Source: Pirellulales bacterium (GTDB taxonomy: Bacteria; Planctomycetota; Planctomycetia; Pirellulales; JAICIG01). Taken from it: a stretch of 22,373 bases of DNA. Positions 6,368-14,055 of this stretch are shown piece after piece. Both the position numbers and the translations under genes were made by a program. The stretch lies in the NCBI GenBank assembly GCA_025924495.1, contig JAICIG010000075.1, forward strand, positions 1 through 22,373, read 5' to 3'. Each line of letters starts with the position of its first letter. Position 1 is the stretch's first letter. Under the pieces are notes generated by a model. That model searched no databases. It saw only the letters and a program-made list of their open reading frames with translations, and was not told the DNA's origin.

Positions 6368-7585
6368 CTAGCGGGGGGCGTTGCGTTCCAGTTCTGCGGG
6401 TCGAGGCAGAGTGTTGCTTGGCCGCGGCGGCGAGGTGACCGGGCCCGGCAACGGCTCTTCCGCTGCTGGCGGTGGAGCGTCGCCAAACAGCAGCGGCCGC
6501 GCGCGCGATAGCGAGTCGCGGATCATGCCTCGGCCCAAGCGAAATGTGTCAGGATCGCGATTCTGCAATCGCTCCAGCGTGTTCATAATCACGGGTTTGA
6601 ACAGGGCATAGAATTCGACCCCTTGCAGCAACGTGCCGTCCCCGACGACATGGATTTCGCGCTCGCGTATCACCACTTCAAATTGGTTGACGCGTCCGGC
6701 AGCGGGGACGCTGGAGTTTTGCATGGCGTAAATCAGCGCCACGGCATGTCCTTGCTCGTCATGGTCGACGTGCGGATGAATGTCGAACATCTGGTCGCGA
6801 GCCAGACGAGCCTGGTTGAGCGTCATCTGGGCCGGCGCTCTCTCGCGGTCATCGCGCGCCGCGGCGACCTGCTGCTTGAGACGCTCAATCTCATCATTCC
6901 GGGCGGTCAACTGCATGCCCGAGATGGCCACTGCCAGGTCGACGAGGTCGTCCATCGAGGCGAGCGGAGGCGTGCTTTGCAGCTTTTCTCGCAGGCGGAG
7001 CTTGAACTCGTCGTCGGCTGAGAGCGGCCGACCGCCCGCGCTTCGTGCTGGTTCCGCACGGCTCAGTAAACGTTCGATGGCGCGATTGGCCAAAGGGATG
7101 ACTTCGGTCGCAACATTCAGTTCGCCGCCGAGAATCGCCTGTTGAACGCCGTTTTGGCCGCGAGCCATGCGCGCTACTACGCCAATGTTCACTTGAGTCG
7201 GATTGGTCGACCAGCCGGTTTGACGCAAGCGAGCGTCGGCCTGCAACTTGATGGTGTCTCGAGCAAAGTCAGTGGCGGCAGGGTCGAAGCCGATATGAAA
7301 CGACTCCAGCGCCCGTTCCTGTCCGAGCAAAGGCTCAAGCAGCAACCCGATAGCCTCGTTGAGCCGCGAAACGTCGACCGGCTTCGATGCCTGCTGTGGA
7401 TCGCCGGCGAGCGATTCGACCAGTTGGCCGCCGAGCTTGCGAAGCCTGTCTACGCGCTCGCCGCGGCGCGGCGGAGCTGGACTGCGCCGCACAGGCGGAG
7501 GCACTGGTTCCTGAGCATTCAATGGCAACGCCCAGCCGGCCAAGGCAAGTCCTACACAGCATCCGTTCAGCCACGACCTGAGCAT
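6368..7585 (-). CDS. Exported protein of unknown function
   Basis: The 405-aa product begins with a standard signal peptide (MLRSWLNGCCVGLALAGWALPLNAQ, probable cleavage after LNA) and then a proline- and arginine-rich linker. A helical middle part includes a probable coiled coil at about 215-250 (ARNDEIERLKQQVAAARDDRE), and a compact segment with the strand pattern FEVVIREREIHVVGDGTLLQGVEFY lies near 310-335. The tail is proline-rich. I do not recognise the family. The start is well supported by AGGAGG (7591-7596) at 5 nt. The stop TAG lies inside GCTAGC (6367-6372). It is separated by 316 nt from the sigma/anti-sigma unit upstream, so it is probably transcribed independently. Confidence 0.75.
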   Translation of the reverse strand: MLRSWLNGCCVGLALAGWALPLNAQEPVPPPVRRSPAPPRRGERVDRLRKLGGQLVESLAGDPQQASKPVDVSRLNEAIGLLLEPLLGQERALESFHIGFDPAATDFARDTIKLQADARLRQTGWSTNPTQVNIGVVARMARGQNGVQQAILGGELNVATEVIPLANRAIERLLSRAEPARSAGGRPLSADDEFKLRLREKLQSTPPLASMDDLVDLAVAISGMQLTARNDEIERLKQQVAAARDDRERAPAQMTLNQARLARDQMFDIHPHVDHDEQGHAVALIYAMQNSSVPAAGRVNQFEVVIREREIHVVGDGTLLQGVEFYALFKPVIMNTLERLQNRDPDTFRLGRGMIRDSLSRARPLLFGDAPPPAAEEPLPGPVTSPPRPSNTLPRPAELERNAPR

Positions 7586-7901
7586 TGCAGCCTCCTGTAC
7601 CAGTCTTTAAAGCCTCACCTTAACCCACGACCTGCCTTACCTGCGTCCGTTGGCCTTTGACCAACCAGCCTTCACTAATTATTGAAAGCGTTAGTCGGCA
7701 AGGGAACAACAGTCTGAGGCAAATCGCCATGATTGCCAAGCGTTCCGTCAAGTTCTTCGCCCCACGACATTACGAATGCGGCAACTGCTTGGATCGGTCA
7801 GTTTCCGATTCGTTGGCATTGGCACGCGGTCGCACGCGAGAACCACAGGCCAGAGGGGCCGCTAGCACCCCCCTCGGGCGATGGCCCTCGCCATAGAGCA
7901 A
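7586..7901. other. Intergenic stretch with a double hairpin
   Basis: These 316 bases contain no supported gene. At 7877-7892 GGCGA/TCGCC forms a stem. At 7853-7875 GAGGGG/CCCCTC forms a second stem with GCTAGC (7861-7866) in the loop. On the minus strand both follow the stop of the exported DUF3352-like gene, but no T-run follows, so a classical terminator is not shown. The part near 7591 carries the ribosome binding site of the next gene. Confidence 0.5.
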
Positions 7902-9776
7902 TTAAGGAGCGGCCGGCTTTGGGGCGCGCGAGGCGTGGGCTTCATCCGCTGAGATGCTGATCAGCACTGCCGGCCCCGATTCGTCGAAGCGAATGCTCGC
8001 GACTGCCAGATCAGCCAGCCCGCCGAGCGCTATTAATTCTTGGCAGCTATGCTGCGCACTTGGGCGATCCAGCCCCTGAGTCGCCCCGAGGAAGTCGACG
8101 AGGGCAGGAGTGGACTGCAACAGTTCTCGCATGCCTCTCAAGTTGAGATAGATTAATTGGCTCGGCGAGTCGAGCCGCCTGAGCTGCGGCATGCCTGCCA
8201 ACGATGCTTCGATTGGCAACTCTCGCGAGCGCTGAATGGCGGCGAGGCCGCTGCCGAGCCAGAATCGCGATTTATCTGCTGCATAAGCAAATCTGAGCGC
8301 GCGACCTTTCGGCCCGGGCAGCCCGACGACCGAGGTGATTCGCGTTCCGCCGAGTTCAGCGGTTTCCATGCGAAGAGGTGTGCGCGATGGCGAACTTTCG
8401 GTCGCGGCTGTTGCCGCCGTTAATGCACTGTGCAATACCGGCTCGGCAAGTTCCGCCAACGATGGACGCTGGTCTCCCGGTTCAAGGGGGCGCGTGTTCA
8501 ATGCCGCGATCCATTCGAATGGCAACCGCAACGGCGTCACAACTTCGTCCTCGCCGGCCGCCCCCGGTGGTGCCAGGTAGGCGGCATAGTCAGGGCCAAT
8601 GCCATGAGCGAAGGTAGCAGGAATCAGCCAGTCTGGCGGAATGGCAGGCGCCTCCGTTTTCACCTCGGCGCCTGGCAAAGACTGACGCGAGGCGGCAATG
8701 GCTCGCAATCCGAACTGCCATATCATTCGCCCGGCGTCGATTCGTCCCACGACCGCCGCCAGAGCGTGGTTGGGAACCTTTTCGAGGAGTTCGGCCGACC
8801 CGCTTAAGCTCGCCGCCGTGTCACGAACCGGTTGCGGCAGCGCCGACCCGTTCCAGGCGACATAGGCTTCCAGGCTCACGTGGGCGCCTACCTCCAGGCC
8901 CGCAATGACATACTCGGTGGCGCGCCACGTTTCGATGAACGACCTTTGAACTTGCGCGTCGTGCGATTCGGGCGGCTTGCGCTCAAGATCGGCCGATAGA
9001 CCTTGGTCCCACGGTCGCGGATTGACGAACAATCGTGCGGCGCTTCGCGGAGAGAGCCGACGATTGCCCGCGATATAGCCCGGCAAGTTGGCCAGCGTTC
9101 GGCGCGAGCTCTCGCCGCCCGAACGAAGCGCCAGCGCCTCGCGAACCAGCTCCTCGCGGTTGGCTGCGATTCCGAGGGCGCCAACCGAGGTGATGAAGAG
9201 CTGTTCGCTCTTTTCCTGTCCGCTGATCACGTGAACGGTGCAAGCTTCTTCGCCGCACGAGACCGTCAAACTGTCTTGCCACTTGCCCGCCTCTCGCTGA
9301 AGCTGCACCACTCGTTCGAGCGTCTGGTCGAGTACATCGCGACTGGGCGCTTCCAGCAACAGCAGTGCGGCTCCCTTGGTTCCTTCTTCGGCCGGGGGCC
9401 AGACGGCGAACAGCGTGCGGCCGCCAAACACGCCAGACCAGACCTTTGCGGGCGGCAGACCAAATCGTCTCTGGAACTCGGAACGAAATTGGTGAATCTG
9501 TGGACCGTTCTGCCCGACCCATTTGGCGAGCGGTGGGAAACTCGTCAGACGCTGGAAGAGCGGCCCGCTCACAAACGTCGCGGCATGCTCGCCTAAGCGG
9601 TCGGTCTCGAGGCACAACCCCACGTCGGCTGGCGTCAACGCTGCCAGCGAGGACGCCGCGTCGGGCCGCGCCGCAAGCTCTTCGCCGGCGACTTCAGGCG
9701 CGGCGCTTACGACCAACGCTAACAAACAGTTCGCCGCTACTGCGTTGCCGCGCCTTCGCGCTTGCGAACAGCTCAT
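7902..9776 (-). CDS. Large exported protein, DUF3352-like, third gene of the sigma factor unit
   Basis: The 624-aa product has an N-terminal signal peptide (hydrophobic stretch at about 14-30, then EVAGEELAARP). A long globular region begins LTPADVGLCLETDRLGEHAA and includes alternating strands and helices such as KGAALLLLEAPSRDVLDQTLERV. The overall pattern resembles the DUF3352 proteins seen in planctomycetes and cyanobacteria, whose function is unknown. I am only moderately sure of the family. Its ATG overlaps the anti-sigma stop in ATGA (9773-9776), implying translational coupling. Context suggests an envelope-side partner or output of the ECF system. No catalytic motif is visible. Confidence 0.7.
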   Translation of the reverse strand: MSCSQARRRGNAVAANCLLALVVSAAPEVAGEELAARPDAASSLAALTPADVGLCLETDRLGEHAATFVSGPLFQRLTSFPPLAKWVGQNGPQIHQFRSEFQRRFGLPPAKVWSGVFGGRTLFAVWPPAEEGTKGAALLLLEAPSRDVLDQTLERVVQLQREAGKWQDSLTVSCGEEACTVHVISGQEKSEQLFITSVGALGIAANREELVREALALRSGGESSRRTLANLPGYIAGNRRLSPRSAARLFVNPRPWDQGLSADLERKPPESHDAQVQRSFIETWRATEYVIAGLEVGAHVSLEAYVAWNGSALPQPVRDTAASLSGSAELLEKVPNHALAAVVGRIDAGRMIWQFGLRAIAASRQSLPGAEVKTEAPAIPPDWLIPATFAHGIGPDYAAYLAPPGAAGEDEVVTPLRLPFEWIAALNTRPLEPGDQRPSLAELAEPVLHSALTAATAATESSPSRTPLRMETAELGGTRITSVVGLPGPKGRALRFAYAADKSRFWLGSGLAAIQRSRELPIEASLAGMPQLRRLDSPSQLIYLNLRGMRELLQSTPALVDFLGATQGLDRPSAQHSCQELIALGGLADLAVASIRFDESGPAVLISISADEAHASRAPKPAAP

Positions 9777-10516
9777 GAACTCGAGCCCTCGCCGCCGCCC
9801 GCCAACAGATCAAAGAACGAGTTCACCGCGCCGGCCGTGGTTCGCGTGACGGGCTTCAGCCCATCGGAGACCCCGTGCACCCACGCCGACGCCGGGTCGG
9901 CCAGTGCATCGCTTGTCGGTTCCTCGGTCGCCCCGCGCACTCGCGGAAAAAGCTTCATCGCTGTCACAAGGCTTTGCGTCGTTTCTTCGGCAAGCTCTCG
10001 ATAGGGGTCCGGCGTCGTCGCGTCGATGGATGCTGCAGGAGCTGGCGCCGCGGCGGAATGAGCCGGCGATTCGTGTCCGCGAGCGGCGATGAAGCTTGGT
10101 CCGAGCTTCGACGCAGGCGCCTCAGGCGCAGACGACTTCCAAATGGCTACGGCGACTATCACGCTAGCCGCCAAGGCAAAGCCGGCCAGCGGCAGTCGCC
10201 AGTGCGAGAGGCTGACGATTGAGCCGGGTAGTTGCAACGGAGCTTGCGATGCCGCAAAGGAGCCGCGAAGAACGTCCGGGCCGTCTGAGTTTGAACTGGT
10301 TGAAGCCAGCGCGGCCAACACGCGCGCCGATAGTTCGAAGGAGGACTCGGGAATCTTTGCTTGTTCAAGTCCGTGAATCATCGCCTCATACGAAGCCGCC
10401 AACGATGCACAAGGCTGGCAGTGCCGCGCGTGTTCCGCCAACGCCAAATCGGAATCGAGCCAGAGTCGCTGGTCGAGCACGTCGTTTAAGCGCAATTCAA
10501 ACTCTGCGCACCGCAT
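9773..10516 (-). CDS. Membrane-bound zinc-finger anti-sigma factor
   Basis: The 247-aa protein fits a ZAS-type anti-sigma factor. It has C3 and the motif H29-x3-C33-x2-C36 in a short N-terminal cytoplasmic domain, one transmembrane helix at about 105-126 (WRLPLAGFALAASVIVAVAIW), and an outer C-terminal part ending in LKPVTRTTAGAVNSFFDLL. It would hold the adjacent sigma factor inactive until a signal is sensed. The ATG at 10516 lies 20 nt inside the end of the sigma gene and has AGGAG 7 nt upstream. Such overlap is typical for sigma/anti-sigma pairs. The signal it responds to is not apparent. Confidence 0.85.
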   Translation of the reverse strand: MRCAEFELRLNDVLDQRLWLDSDLALAEHARHCQPCASLAASYEAMIHGLEQAKIPESSFELSARVLAALASTSSNSDGPDVLRGSFAASQAPLQLPGSIVSLSHWRLPLAGFALAASVIVAVAIWKSSAPEAPASKLGPSFIAARGHESPAHSAAAPAPAASIDATTPDPYRELAEETTQSLVTAMKLFPRVRGATEEPTSDALADPASAWVHGVSDGLKPVTRTTAGAVNSFFDLLAGGGEGSSS

Positions 10517-11099
10517 GAGGAAGCTCCTGGACGACGCCGCGGCGCCGCAAATGGTCAGCCAGTTCTCTTCGGGCGCGATGGACCCAAGTCTTCACCGTGC
10601 CGACCGGACAGTTCAGCGATTGAGCGATTTCGGCGTAACTTAGTTGATTGTCATGGAATAAGACAAAGGCCTGTCGGTACTCCTCGCGTAATCGAGCGAG
10701 CGCCAATTCGATTTCCTCGGCCAGGTTCCTCGCCGTCTGTCGTTCCGGGGAACAATCAGGCAGGTGCTCGACCTCGTCCGTCAGCGCCGGACGCCGCATC
10801 CGAGCCGACCGCAGGCTGCGGCACCGGTTGCCGGCGATCGCCAAAAGCCAAGGCATAAACTCGCGCTGGCTGTCCCAGGTCGCCAAGTTGCGCAACGCCC
10901 GGACAAACGCCTCTTGGGTCATGTCTTCGGCATCCTGACGATGGCCGAGCATGCGGTAGCAAAGGCCGAAAACCTGACCGCGGAAGCGATCGACAAGCTC
11001 CGCCATTGCGAGTTGATCCCCCCGCAGGCTTCGTTCGACCAGCTCGCGCACGTCCTCTGCCAACTGCACACCCTCGGCGGCGGGTAAGCCAGCCTTCAT
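10497..11099 (-). CDS. ECF-family RNA polymerase sigma factor
   Basis: The 200-aa product has region 2 (about 38-100: VDRFRGQVFGLCYRML, DAEDMTQEAFVRAL, PWLLAIAGNRCRS) and region 4 (about 128-184) with the helix-turn-helix SYAEIAQSLNCPVGTVKTW. It lacks regions 1 and 3, as ECF sigma factors do. It directs RNA polymerase to a dedicated promoter set and is normally restrained by the overlapping anti-sigma factor. ATG 11099 is the first start in frame and matches family length. No strong ribosome binding site or clear autoregulatory promoter is visible upstream. The ECF group cannot be assigned without a search. Confidence 0.9.
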   Translation of the reverse strand: MKAGLPAAEGVQLAEDVRELVERSLRGDQLAMAELVDRFRGQVFGLCYRMLGHRQDAEDMTQEAFVRALRNLATWDSQREFMPWLLAIAGNRCRSLRSARMRRPALTDEVEHLPDCSPERQTARNLAEEIELALARLREEYRQAFVLFHDNQLSYAEIAQSLNCPVGTVKTWVHRARRELADHLRRRGVVQELPHAVRRV

Positions 11100-11176
11100 C
11101 AGTGTTTACCCGGCGACGCCCGCCTAAGTTTCAACAGGCGTGAACCGTCCGGGGAGGAGCGCGGCACGCAGGCCGG

Positions 11177-11434
11177 TCAGCCGGTCACCTCGCGGAAGAT
11201 ATCGTGCAACTCTCGCGGCGAAACGTCCTCGAGCTGCTTGCCACGACGATCCAGCCGCTCGTTGACCTTGATGGCGGTTTCCTGCATGACGGCATGCGTT
11301 TCTTCCGAACCGCCGTAGAGAACGAAGTTCTTGCCCCGCGTAAGACGGGTATGGCCATCCTGATTGTCGAGACCCAAACCAAGAAGAGCCGCTTGTTTGC
11401 GTTTTTTCGGAGTAGCTTTCAAGAGACGCCTCAT
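11177..11434 (-). CDS. Small conserved planctomycete-type protein (85 aa)
   Basis: I know this pattern from planctomycete genomes but not its function. A basic N-terminus (MRRLLKATPKKRKQ) precedes LLGLGLDNQDGHTRLTRGKNF and LYGGSEETHAVMQETAIKVNERLDRRGKQLEDV, ending in an acidic/basic helix. There is no signal peptide, transmembrane helix or cysteine. A good promoter sits about 60-85 nt upstream. No strong ribosome binding site precedes the ATG. It lies between the ECF sigma gene and another tiny gene, with no sign of operon linkage to either. Confidence 0.7.
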   Translation of the reverse strand: MRRLLKATPKKRKQAALLGLGLDNQDGHTRLTRGKNFVLYGGSEETHAVMQETAIKVNERLDRRGKQLEDVSPRELHDIFREVTG

Positions 11435-11490
11435 TTAATCCGAAAGGCTGCCTGATACGACTATTCAAGCGCCAAAGTGTTGCTATCACA

Positions 11491-11520
11491 ACTATAAGTC
11501 GGTCAATCAACAAGGGTCAA
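11491..11520 (-). promoter_or_regulatory. Good sigma-70 type promoter for the 85-aa gene
   Basis: On the minus strand TTGACC (11515-11520) and TATAGT (11491-11496) each match consensus at 5 of 6 positions and are 18 nt apart. The boxes lie directly after the preceding gene's terminator and would give a leader of about 50 nt. Confidence 0.55.
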
Positions 11521-11526
11521 GGCAGC

Positions 11527-11586
11527 AAAAGCCCCGAGAATAGTCGCTCGGAACCCCTTCGGACCGAGGCGATTGACGAGGGCTTT
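11527..11586 (-). terminator. Probable terminator after the 66-aa gene
   Basis: AAAGCCC (11528-11534) pairs with GGGCTTT (11580-11586), enclosing an inner GC stem (CTCGG/CCGAG). On the minus strand it starts right after the stop codon at 11588-11590 and ends in TTTT. The large structured loop makes it less certain than the other terminators. Confidence 0.55.
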
Positions 11587-11587
11587 C

Positions 11588-11788
11588 TTACGACTTAATC
11601 GCGTCGCGAACGGTCTGCCGGGCCAGTTTGAAGGCATTCGCCAAGGTCTGGGCGCGCGCTTCCATTTGTTCGTGGGTCAGGCTGCGCGAGCTGTTGTTCA
11701 CTGGCAGCCCGGCAATCGCCTCGGTCAGGGGCATCAGGTCCAGAAACTCGCGATAACGTCGTTTGACCGCTTCGTCATCTGTGGACAT
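11588..11788 (-). CDS. Tiny conserved planctomycete-type protein (66 aa)
   Basis: The product MSTDDEAVKRRYREFLDLMP ... continues with LTEAIAGLP, LTHEQMEARAQTLANAFKLA and RQTVRDAIKS, and is predicted to be mostly helical and soluble. I recall similar short proteins in planctomycetes but know no function. AAGGAG (11797-11802) at 8 nt from ATG 11788 fixes the start. The frame extends to 11824 without such a signal. The gene is followed at once by a hairpin with a T-run, so it is a short independent unit. Confidence 0.7.
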   Translation of the reverse strand: MSTDDEAVKRRYREFLDLMPLTEAIAGLPVNNSSRSLTHEQMEARAQTLANAFKLARQTVRDAIKS

Positions 11789-12104
11789 TCGAATAACTCC
11801 TTCGCTGGCAGCGGCGCAGGCCAAGAACAGGGCGTCATGCTGGTCGACGCCTACCTCTAAGGACTGAAGCTAGCCAGCCTTGCGGCTGTGGGCAAGCGGA
11901 AATCGCAACCGGCTAGCCGCAGCGAAGCGGCGCCAAAGGGGGCTGCGTGACAACAGGCTAGCAATAGCAGGCCGGCCGCCTCAACGATAGTCAGTCAGGG
12001 CGGTCAATCAGAAGGGCCGAAAAATCTCCGTTAGACGGAGACTTATTCCGCCCGACCTCAACAGGCCTTAAGCGGACGGCCGCTACCGCCCGCTGGAAGT
12101 GAGA
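11789..12104. other. Intergenic stretch rich in short hairpins
   Basis: No gene is supported here. GCTAGC occurs three times (11869-11874, 11912-11917, 11957-11962). Two compact hairpins are CAGCC/GGCTG (11875-11888) and GCCGC/GCGGC (11916-11931). The terminator of the FHA gene lies at 12020-12041. The structured part resembles a REP-like intergenic element more than a known RNA family. Confidence 0.5.
12020..12041 (-). terminator. Intrinsic terminator of the FHA gene
   Basis: TCTCCGT (12025-12031) and ACGGAGA (12035-12041) form a perfect 7-bp stem with a 3-nt loop. On the minus strand it is followed by five T (12020-12024). It lies 63 nt past the FHA stop. Confidence 0.7.
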
Positions 12105-12767
12105 CTAACGACGCTTAAAGAACTTGTTCAACACATCCGCCGCAGCGCCGCCGCTGTCGCCAGTCGCCGCCTTTTGAGGCACTGGCGGGAGCTTGCCCGG
12201 CGCCCGCTTTTTCTCAGGCTGCGTCTTCTCGGTCTCCGTGGCAACAGCGGGACTGCTGTCGGACAGAGAACCTTGGGCTACGGCAGAGGCGGGTTCTTTG
12301 AGATCGATTTCACTCGTCTCATTCACATTGATGACCCGCGTCTCTGTGGCGCCATCCTTTTCTTTATCAGTCAGCCACAGGCTCACGTCGATCTTGTCGT
12401 TCGAGCCTTCAGCCGTACGGGCCGCAGCCTCTTTGACGCTTTCGACCTTGGGACGCTTCTTGGCGGCCGTCGTTGCCAACAGGCAGACCTCGAACTCCAA
12501 GGGGCCGACGGTCAGCTTGTCGCCTGCCTTCAATTCGCGTTCTCCGGCAACACGATCCCCATTGACAAGGGTGCCGTTCTTGCTGCCGAAATCGCGAACC
12601 GCCAAGAACCCATCTTCAACCAGCAGCGCACAGTGGTGCCGGCTGATCAAATCGCTTCGAGGCCGGAGCTGACAATCTTCAGCCCGACCGATGAAGAACT
12701 TTGGCCCGGGGATGACTAATTCCTGCCCCGCACTTTTGCCTACTAAAACCTTCAGTCTTACTTCCAT
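12105..12767 (-). CDS. FHA-domain protein
   Basis: The N-terminal half is a forkhead-associated domain, which binds phosphothreonine peptides. Conserved residues are G27-R28 (FIGRAED), S42-R43-H44 (LISRHH), N64-G65 (GSKNGTLVNG) and N69-G70. After about residue 100 the protein is low-complexity, charged and Ser/Pro-rich, and ends in DVLNKFFKRR, a tail I recall from planctomycete FHA proteins. ATG 12767 gives MEVRLKVLVG directly at the domain; the frame extends to 12803. It should read the output of a Ser/Thr kinase, but the kinase at 19000-20490 is not in the same unit, so any pairing is a guess. Confidence 0.85.
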   Translation of the reverse strand: MEVRLKVLVGKSAGQELVIPGPKFFIGRAEDCQLRPRSDLISRHHCALLVEDGFLAVRDFGSKNGTLVNGDRVAGERELKAGDKLTVGPLEFEVCLLATTAAKKRPKVESVKEAAARTAEGSNDKIDVSLWLTDKEKDGATETRVINVNETSEIDLKEPASAVAQGSLSDSSPAVATETEKTQPEKKRAPGKLPPVPQKAATGDSGGAAADVLNKFFKRR

Positions 12768-13243
12768 TGCGCGACGTTGCTCCGCGGAAAGGTACGGAAA
12801 CAATCAAAATCAATTTTATCAGCGCGATAGAGAATTACCTTCGCCTGCAGTCGCGTCGCATTCTCCGAACCTCAGACTGGTTCTGCCCTCAATATTATAA
12901 ACGCCCACATTCAAGGAATCGGCTAAAAACCAACGAATGCCTACCACAAAGATATATTTCGGCCGTGGATGATAACGGCCATATGCATGCTCGCGGTCCA
13001 TGCGAATCTATTCCGGCGTCGCCGTCGAAATTGGCACTGCGAATGCAGTGAACGCCTGCTCTCGGTTCCAACCTCGCTATCTTCTCAGATTCACCCCGAA
13101 AAGCAATACCCTAGCTTGGTTTTACTGCGATTTTTTACTATTCCCCGCCCTCCGACGCGCGGGGCAATCTTTCTCGCTCCGGAACTGCCGCAACTCTTGG
13201 GGGACTCTAGGTCGTTAAGCGACTGCCCCTTGATTGCGGGGTG
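12768..13243. other. Long AT-richer intergenic region
   Basis: These 476 bases hold no convincing gene: the open frames are short, lack ribosome binding sites and resemble no protein I know. Composition is visibly lower in GC than the neighbours. A TATAAT on the minus strand (12894-12899), about 127 nt before the FHA start, could be a -10 box, but no well-placed -35 is seen. CCCCGC/GCGGGG (near 13145-13168) can pair but has no T-run. The 3' end of the glycine cleavage cluster therefore has no obvious intrinsic terminator. Confidence 0.45.
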
Positions 13244-13996
13244 TTACCGGCGTTCTTGCCACGGGCGGGTACTGTATTTCTCTCGTTCCAACCGCTTCGC
13301 CTCAAGCAACTCCTGGTCGCTAAGCGCTTGAGGGCGAAGGTCAAACTCCAAGCGTTGGCTCAATTGGGCTGACAGGATCGAGTGCCACTGATCTGGCTGC
13401 AAGATGCCAGGGTATAGGTCCCCAAGCCCAGGCAGTTCTGGCGCCGCTGGCGAGCTCCGAAGGAGAAAGCTGCCATGTTGCAAAACCGCCATTCCCCGGC
13501 GGCGCTGGGCGCTGCCTACGATCTTGTCCTCTCCAACAACCAAATCGCCCGGGCTCCGCCGTTGAAAACAAAGGAATGGCTCTGCAGCGGGGCTTGGTTG
13601 TTCGGGGCCGCCTTGTCGGTCGTACAGTCGCGCGGGGATGCCATAGCCTGTGAGTGCGTCGACGAAAGCCGCGTGAACGGCGCGGTACAGGCTGTTGGCG
13701 TCTCGAGCCAGCGGATGAGTCGCCGGCGCCACCAGGCAGTAGGTCAGCTCTTGATCATGAAGAATGGCGCCGCCGCCGCTCGGCCGGCGCACCAGCGCGC
13801 ACCGTGCACTCGCCCGGTGAACTTCGCGGGCCCGATGGCTTTGGAAATACCCGAGCGACAAAGTCGGTTCCGACCAGGCATAGAATCTCAGGCTCCAAGC
13901 GGGCTGGCCGGCCGCCTGGTTGAGCAACATCTCGTCGACGGCCATGTTCCACGCGCCGGCTTGAGCAGAATCGACGATCAGGCGACAAACGGGCAT
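13244..13996 (-). CDS. LipM-like octanoyltransferase (lipoate-protein ligase A family)
   Basis: The 250-aa protein belongs to the biotin/lipoate protein ligase fold: RRPSGGGAILH (70-80), ELTYCLV (83-89), a conserved cysteine C143 in PFLCFQ, K158 in DKIVGSAQRR and LQHGS (172-176). The C143 motif and the KIVGSAQ...LQHGS block match LipM, which uses that cysteine to move octanoyl from acyl carrier protein to GcvH, the first step of lipoic acid assembly. Ligase activity (LplA) cannot be excluded. It starts 59 nt after gcvPB, as the last gene of the glycine cleavage cluster, which fits lipoylation of GcvH. No strong ribosome binding site is visible. Confidence 0.8.
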   Translation of the reverse strand: MPVCRLIVDSAQAGAWNMAVDEMLLNQAAGQPAWSLRFYAWSEPTLSLGYFQSHRAREVHRASARCALVRRPSGGGAILHDQELTYCLVAPATHPLARDANSLYRAVHAAFVDALTGYGIPARLYDRQGGPEQPSPAAEPFLCFQRRSPGDLVVGEDKIVGSAQRRRGMAVLQHGSFLLRSSPAAPELPGLGDLYPGILQPDQWHSILSAQLSQRLEFDLRPQALSDQELLEAKRLEREKYSTRPWQERR

Positions 13997-14055
13997 CAGA
14001 GAACGACGAAAGCGGATCGATGAATGACGAGCGAGGGCCTGCGCCTGCCGAGCCT

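Noticed and set aside
6127..6438. Plus-strand open frame of 103 codons in the gap before the exported-protein gene
   Set aside because: It has no ribosome binding site, overlaps the 3' end of a well-supported gene and has low-complexity composition.
12894..12899. TATAAT as the promoter -10 of the FHA gene
   Set aside because: The hexamer is perfect on the minus strand, but TTGAAT is only 9 nt upstream, so there is no usable -35 spacing.
13140..13220. Terminator for the glycine cleavage cluster
   Set aside because: CCCCGC/GCGGGG can pair, but neither strand continues into a T-run.
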